A stretch of DNA of 10,715 nt from Acidobacteriota bacterium (GTDB lineage Bacteria; Acidobacteriota; Polarisedimenticolia; J045): assembly GCA_020350085.1 (NCBI GenBank), contig CP070706.1, forward strand, positions 2,276,146-2,286,860. Direction: 5' to 3'. Below are positions 8,204-10,715 of the stretch, piece by piece (position 1 is the stretch's first letter; the number at the start of each line of letters is the position of its first letter). The notes beneath the pieces were generated by a model. That model was not told the DNA's origin and did not search any database. It was given only the letters and a program-made list of their open reading frames with translations. The position numbers were made by a program, and so were the translations under genes.

Positions 8204-10278
8204 CGTCGATTCTCCTTCTGGGCCGCCTCGCCAGCGCGGAACACCGCTTGCGCCCAGTTTCTCGCCCCCTGCATCGCGGCGCGGAATCCCGCGTAGCCCG
8301 TCGGCGGTATCTGCCGCCGGCGCACCTCGGCGCGCGATCGAATCACGAGCGAACCGGCCTCGGCCTCGCCGCTGCCGCTGAAGAAGGCGTAGGTTTCATC
8401 GACGGTCCTCGATTCGGGAATCACGCTGGCCGTCAACCCGCGTGGGAGTCGGATGGTCTCGACGAGATCGACGAGCTGCGTGTAATACAGAAATACGTCT
8501 GTCTCGCGTTCCTCGGCCCAGTTCTGGGCACCGGCCGGAAAGAGCAACCCTTCTCCGAGCAGCACGGCCATCAACGGGCTCGTGAACTCCAGGCCGCCCT
8601 TCACTTTCATCGCGAACTCTGGAGCACGGTATCGAATCTCGACCCAGATATCCGCTGAAAAATCGTCCACCACGCCATGCGTGATACGCACGTCGTCGAT
8701 TCGAGGGCACATCGGCTCGAGGATCTGTGCAAAGCGCTCCGTGAGCCGGCGCTGCGGCGTGCGGGTCAGCAGCCGGCGCAGGCGGCTGTCCACTGCACCA
8801 CCACCTTCAAAGCGAATCTCGCCCTCGAGTGAACCGTCTGGCGAGAGCGTGGCGTCGTGACGGACCGTGAGAGGAGATTCTGCCGGTGGGCTGTAGGCAA
8901 TCTGCTGCAGCGTTTCGCCTCCCGGTGAGCCGATCAGAAAGTGCTGCTCCGTTTCCAACTTGGACCATATGTCGTTGTTGTAAGGCACCCATGTCGGATC
9001 GTACATGACCCAGTCCTCACCGTCTTGTCGTGCGACGACGCAGTGATTGAACTGGTCTGCCGGCACTTCTTCGATGCGGCTTCCGGCCATCGTCATCGCC
9101 GCGAAGGCGGGTATGTCGGCGGCCCTCATCATCGTGACCAGCATGCCGGCGATGTCCTTGCAGACCCCGCTGCGCTGCTCGAAGATCATCGTCCCCGGGT
9201 GCAGCGTAAACCCCTCTCCCTTGCCCATCGTCTGTCCGCTGTAGCGGATGTTCTGCGCCACCCAGTGCAGCAGGGCCTCGGCTTTCTGCTCCTCGCTTCC
9301 ACCTGCTACACCGGTCTCCTCGAGTATCTGTCGGACTTTGAGATCGATCTCTGGACTGGAGTCGAACTGTCCCTCGTTGACGTCGAAGAACCAGCGACTC
9401 TTCGCCTCCCAGCTCTCGACCGTGGCCAAGACGACCTTGGTCACGATGTCTGACGCCGCAGGTTGGCGCGGTTCGTGCGGCCGCGCTGGAAGGTCCACGC
9501 CCCACCAGGCATAGACATTCTCATCAGCCGTGTAGCTCGTGCTCGAGGAGAGCGCGCCTTGATACACCCGTGAGTGCAGGCGCTTAGCCGCAGGGAGGTA
9601 AACCTCGTAGCGCTTCTCGAGAGTCGGGACATCGGCCTGGAACAGGACGATGTCGAAGTACTCGCCCGGCATCGGCGGGATGAAGCGCTCATCGTCCGGC
9701 TCCCTGCCGCCACCAGACGCCGCTTCACCGGCCTGCTCGAGCAGCGCGTAGGTGAACCCCTTGCGATAGGTGCGCACCTCGATTCCATCGCCGACGCGCA
9801 GTCGCGGTAGCTGGAGCAGTTTGACGCGATCTCGCCAGTAAATGGCTGCTTGTGGCGCGGGAAGATCGACAACGTCGTCCACCGAAACGGTGATCTTCTC
9901 GCCATCACGAAGGATGTTGACCTCCCGGACATCGACCCAGCTGCTTTGCGGGTCGTAGCCCCATCGCATGACGGCCAGATCCCGGCAACCTCTCGGTGTC
10001 AGCACCTTCGACAGCTGGTAGCCTTCCGTCGTCGTCACGCCACGTTCGTCGATGCGATTCGTCGTGACATCGTGAACGATGACGTGGTCGAAACCGGGGT
10101 AGTCCTCTGCATCGCCCGCGGCCGCGAGCCGCGTCATCTCCGTCGGCGGTGGCTCGTCCCCTGGTGGAAGAACCGGCACCGACGTCGCCCGAGCACCGCT
10201 CGTGTCGAGCGAGAGCAACGCGAGCAGCATTGCGGCGATGACCCAGCATCGCCCACACGTTCCTGATTCTCTTCGCAC
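8200..10278 (-). CDS. Exported DUF3857 plus transglutaminase-like protein, intact catalytic triad
   Basis: The 692-residue product starts with GTG. An N-terminal signal peptide (R2, R3, R10; hydrophobic 12-23; plausible cleavage after ARA-31) points to export, and no lipobox Cys is present. A DUF3857 domain spans about 60-220 and a transglutaminase-like papain-fold domain about 325-430. The triad is readable as RSGVCKD (C373), QFNHCVV (H412) and MYDPTW (D427), with the usual spacing. The C-terminal 260 residues are beta-rich and unassigned. Such proteins may cleave or cross-link amide bonds, but no substrate is known. It begins 29 nt after the ammonia-lyase-like gene and overlaps the next DUF3857-like gene by 4 nt (ATGA), so all three are probably co-transcribed. 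The GTG start is chosen because GGAGG lies 6 nt upstream and the signal peptide begins there. Domain calls are strong; biological role is unknown. Confidence 0.85.
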   Translation of the reverse strand: MRRESGTCGRCWVIAAMLLALLSLDTSGARATSVPVLPPGDEPPPTEMTRLAAAGDAEDYPGFDHVIVHDVTTNRIDERGVTTTEGYQLSKVLTPRGCRDLAVMRWGYDPQSSWVDVREVNILRDGEKITVSVDDVVDLPAPQAAIYWRDRVKLLQLPRLRVGDGIEVRTYRKGFTYALLEQAGEAASGGGREPDDERFIPPMPGEYFDIVLFQADVPTLEKRYEVYLPAAKRLHSRVYQGALSSSTSYTADENVYAWWGVDLPARPHEPRQPAASDIVTKVVLATVESWEAKSRWFFDVNEGQFDSSPEIDLKVRQILEETGVAGGSEEQKAEALLHWVAQNIRYSGQTMGKGEGFTLHPGTMIFEQRSGVCKDIAGMLVTMMRAADIPAFAAMTMAGSRIEEVPADQFNHCVVARQDGEDWVMYDPTWVPYNNDIWSKLETEQHFLIGSPGGETLQQIAYSPPAESPLTVRHDATLSPDGSLEGEIRFEGGGAVDSRLRRLLTRTPQRRLTERFAQILEPMCPRIDDVRITHGVVDDFSADIWVEIRYRAPEFAMKVKGGLEFTSPLMAVLLGEGLLFPAGAQNWAEERETDVFLYYTQLVDLVETIRLPRGLTASVIPESRTVDETYAFFSGSGEAEAGSLVIRSRAEVRRRQIPPTGYAGFRAAMQGARNWAQAVFRAGEAAQKENRR
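8211..8219 (-). promoter_or_regulatory. Strong ribosome binding site for the second DUF3857-like gene
   Basis: On the minus strand AGAAGGAGA lies 7 nt before the ATG at 8203, inside the end of the upstream gene. It favours this start over the ATG five codons further in, although either would leave a usable signal peptide. Confidence 0.7.
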
Positions 10279-10284
10279 GCCTTG

Positions 10285-10289
10285 CCTCC
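10285..10289 (-). promoter_or_regulatory. Ribosome binding site fixing the GTG start of the transglutaminase gene
   Basis: On the minus strand GGAGG lies 6 nt before GTG at 10276-10278, in the 29-nt gap after the ammonia-lyase-like gene. It lies beside a perfect 10-bp palindrome, CTCCGCGGAG (10287-10296), which could fold over part of the site. Confidence 0.65.
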
Positions 10290-10307
10290 GCGGAGAGTCT
10301 GTGTTGA

Positions 10308-10715
10308 TTAGTCGAGCTGCCCGATTTCGCTGACGACCTCGTCCAGGATGTCACACGACTTGACGAGCATCTTCATTCGATCGTGGTCCGGGTACAACGG
10401 CCGATCCTCGTCGAGGAATTCAACGTGCTTTCGAATCACTTGCCGAGCTCGCTGGACACCTTGGCCTTGCAGATGGTCCCGAAACTCGAGCGCTTGCGCT
10501 GCCGCCATGAACTCGATGCCGAGCACGCCGTAGGCGTTGTCGAGGATCTGGCCGTTCTTCAACGCCGTGTTCATCGACATCGACACGAAGTCTTCCTGGT
10601 CCGCGGCGGCAGGAATCGAGGCCACTGCGGCTGGATTGGAGAGAATACGCTGCTCGACGATCAGTGAATCGGCAGTGTACTGGCTCAGCATCATCCCGCT
10701 GAACATGCCGGCGCC
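10308..10715 (-). CDS. MIO-type aromatic amino acid/histidine ammonia-lyase family protein, C-terminal part
   Basis: The frame runs from the right window edge to TAA at 10308-10310, giving 136 visible codons including the stop; the family is roughly 500-550 residues, so only the C-terminal quarter is seen. Family marks are FSGMMLSQYTADSL (HAL has SGFM-Q-TAAAL), NPAAVASIPAAADQEDFVSM (HAL has HPASVDSIPT-ANQEDHVSM), then ALEFRD and FLDEDRPLYPD. The active-site Glu of Q-E-D is present, but the following residue is Phe rather than the His common in histidine ammonia-lyase. The substrate may therefore be histidine, tyrosine or phenylalanine, or the enzyme may be an aminomutase; the MIO-forming Ala-Ser-Gly lies outside the window. 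The next gene starts 29 nt downstream, so it probably heads a minus-strand operon. No other hut gene is visible to support histidine degradation. Confidence 0.85.
   Translation of the reverse strand, partial: GAGMFSGMMLSQYTADSLIVEQRILSNPAAVASIPAAADQEDFVSMSMNTALKNGQILDNAYGVLGIEFMAAAQALEFRDHLQGQGVQRARQVIRKHVEFLDEDRPLYPDHDRMKMLVKSCDILDEVVSEIGQLD

Noticed and set aside
8941..9453. Plus-strand open frame of 170 codons
   Set aside because: It is antisense to the transglutaminase domain whose Cys, His and Asp residues are conserved in the minus-strand frame; it shows no motifs of its own.
10287..10296. Perfect palindrome CTCCGCGGAG as an operator
   Set aside because: Ten-base GC palindromes are common at this composition, and it lies in a short intra-operon gap; at most it may affect access to the ribosome binding site.

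Overview
The window is GC-rich bacterial DNA, densely coded, with two gene groups that converge near position 6200. Two or three proteins look exported across a Gram-negative type envelope: a large modular metalloprotease and two DUF3857-type proteins with signal peptides. Nothing fixes the taxon. This protease architecture with FTP propeptide and P-domain, together with DUF3857/transglutaminase pairs, is familiar from Acidobacteriota, Myxococcota and Gemmatimonadota-like genomes, but that placement is inference only.

Layout, plus strand. Positions 1-3039 hold the end of a secreted zinc metalloprotease whose start lies before the window. It has an FTP/PepSY-like propeptide, an HEWGH zinc site, an Fn3-like module, a P-domain and a second Fn3-like module. 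A 234-bp gap follows (3040-3273) with GC-rich hairpins; the best one, just upstream of the next gene, ends in a T-rich run. Then comes a two-gene unit: a class I/II aminotransferase of the aspartate aminotransferase type (3274-4491) overlapping by 4 nt an ATP-dependent PEP carboxykinase (4488-6131). Their combined chemistry would take aspartate to oxaloacetate and then to phosphoenolpyruvate, an entry into gluconeogenesis.

Layout, minus strand, read right to left. The C-terminal quarter of an MIO-type aromatic amino acid/histidine ammonia-lyase family protein (10308 to the window edge) is followed after 29 nt by a DUF3857-transglutaminase protein with an apparently intact Cys-His-Asp triad (8200-10278, GTG start). 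This overlaps by 4 nt a second DUF3857-like protein (6278-8203) whose transglutaminase-like region has lost the Cys and His. The tight spacing suggests one operon.

The gap between the convergent groups (6132-6277) is almost filled by a 128-bp structured element, 6142-6269. It has 16-nt terminal inverted repeats and nested or alternative hairpins, and could be a REP/MITE-like repeat, a bidirectional terminator, or both. The other points most worth a second look are an Asn at the position of the near-invariant PLP-anchoring Asp in the aminotransferase, the active/inactive transglutaminase pair behind an ammonia-lyase homologue, and the possible structured leader of the aminotransferase-PEPCK operon. 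I see no CRISPR array, tRNA, rRNA, transposase or phage gene, and no clearly new multi-gene defence or biosynthetic system.
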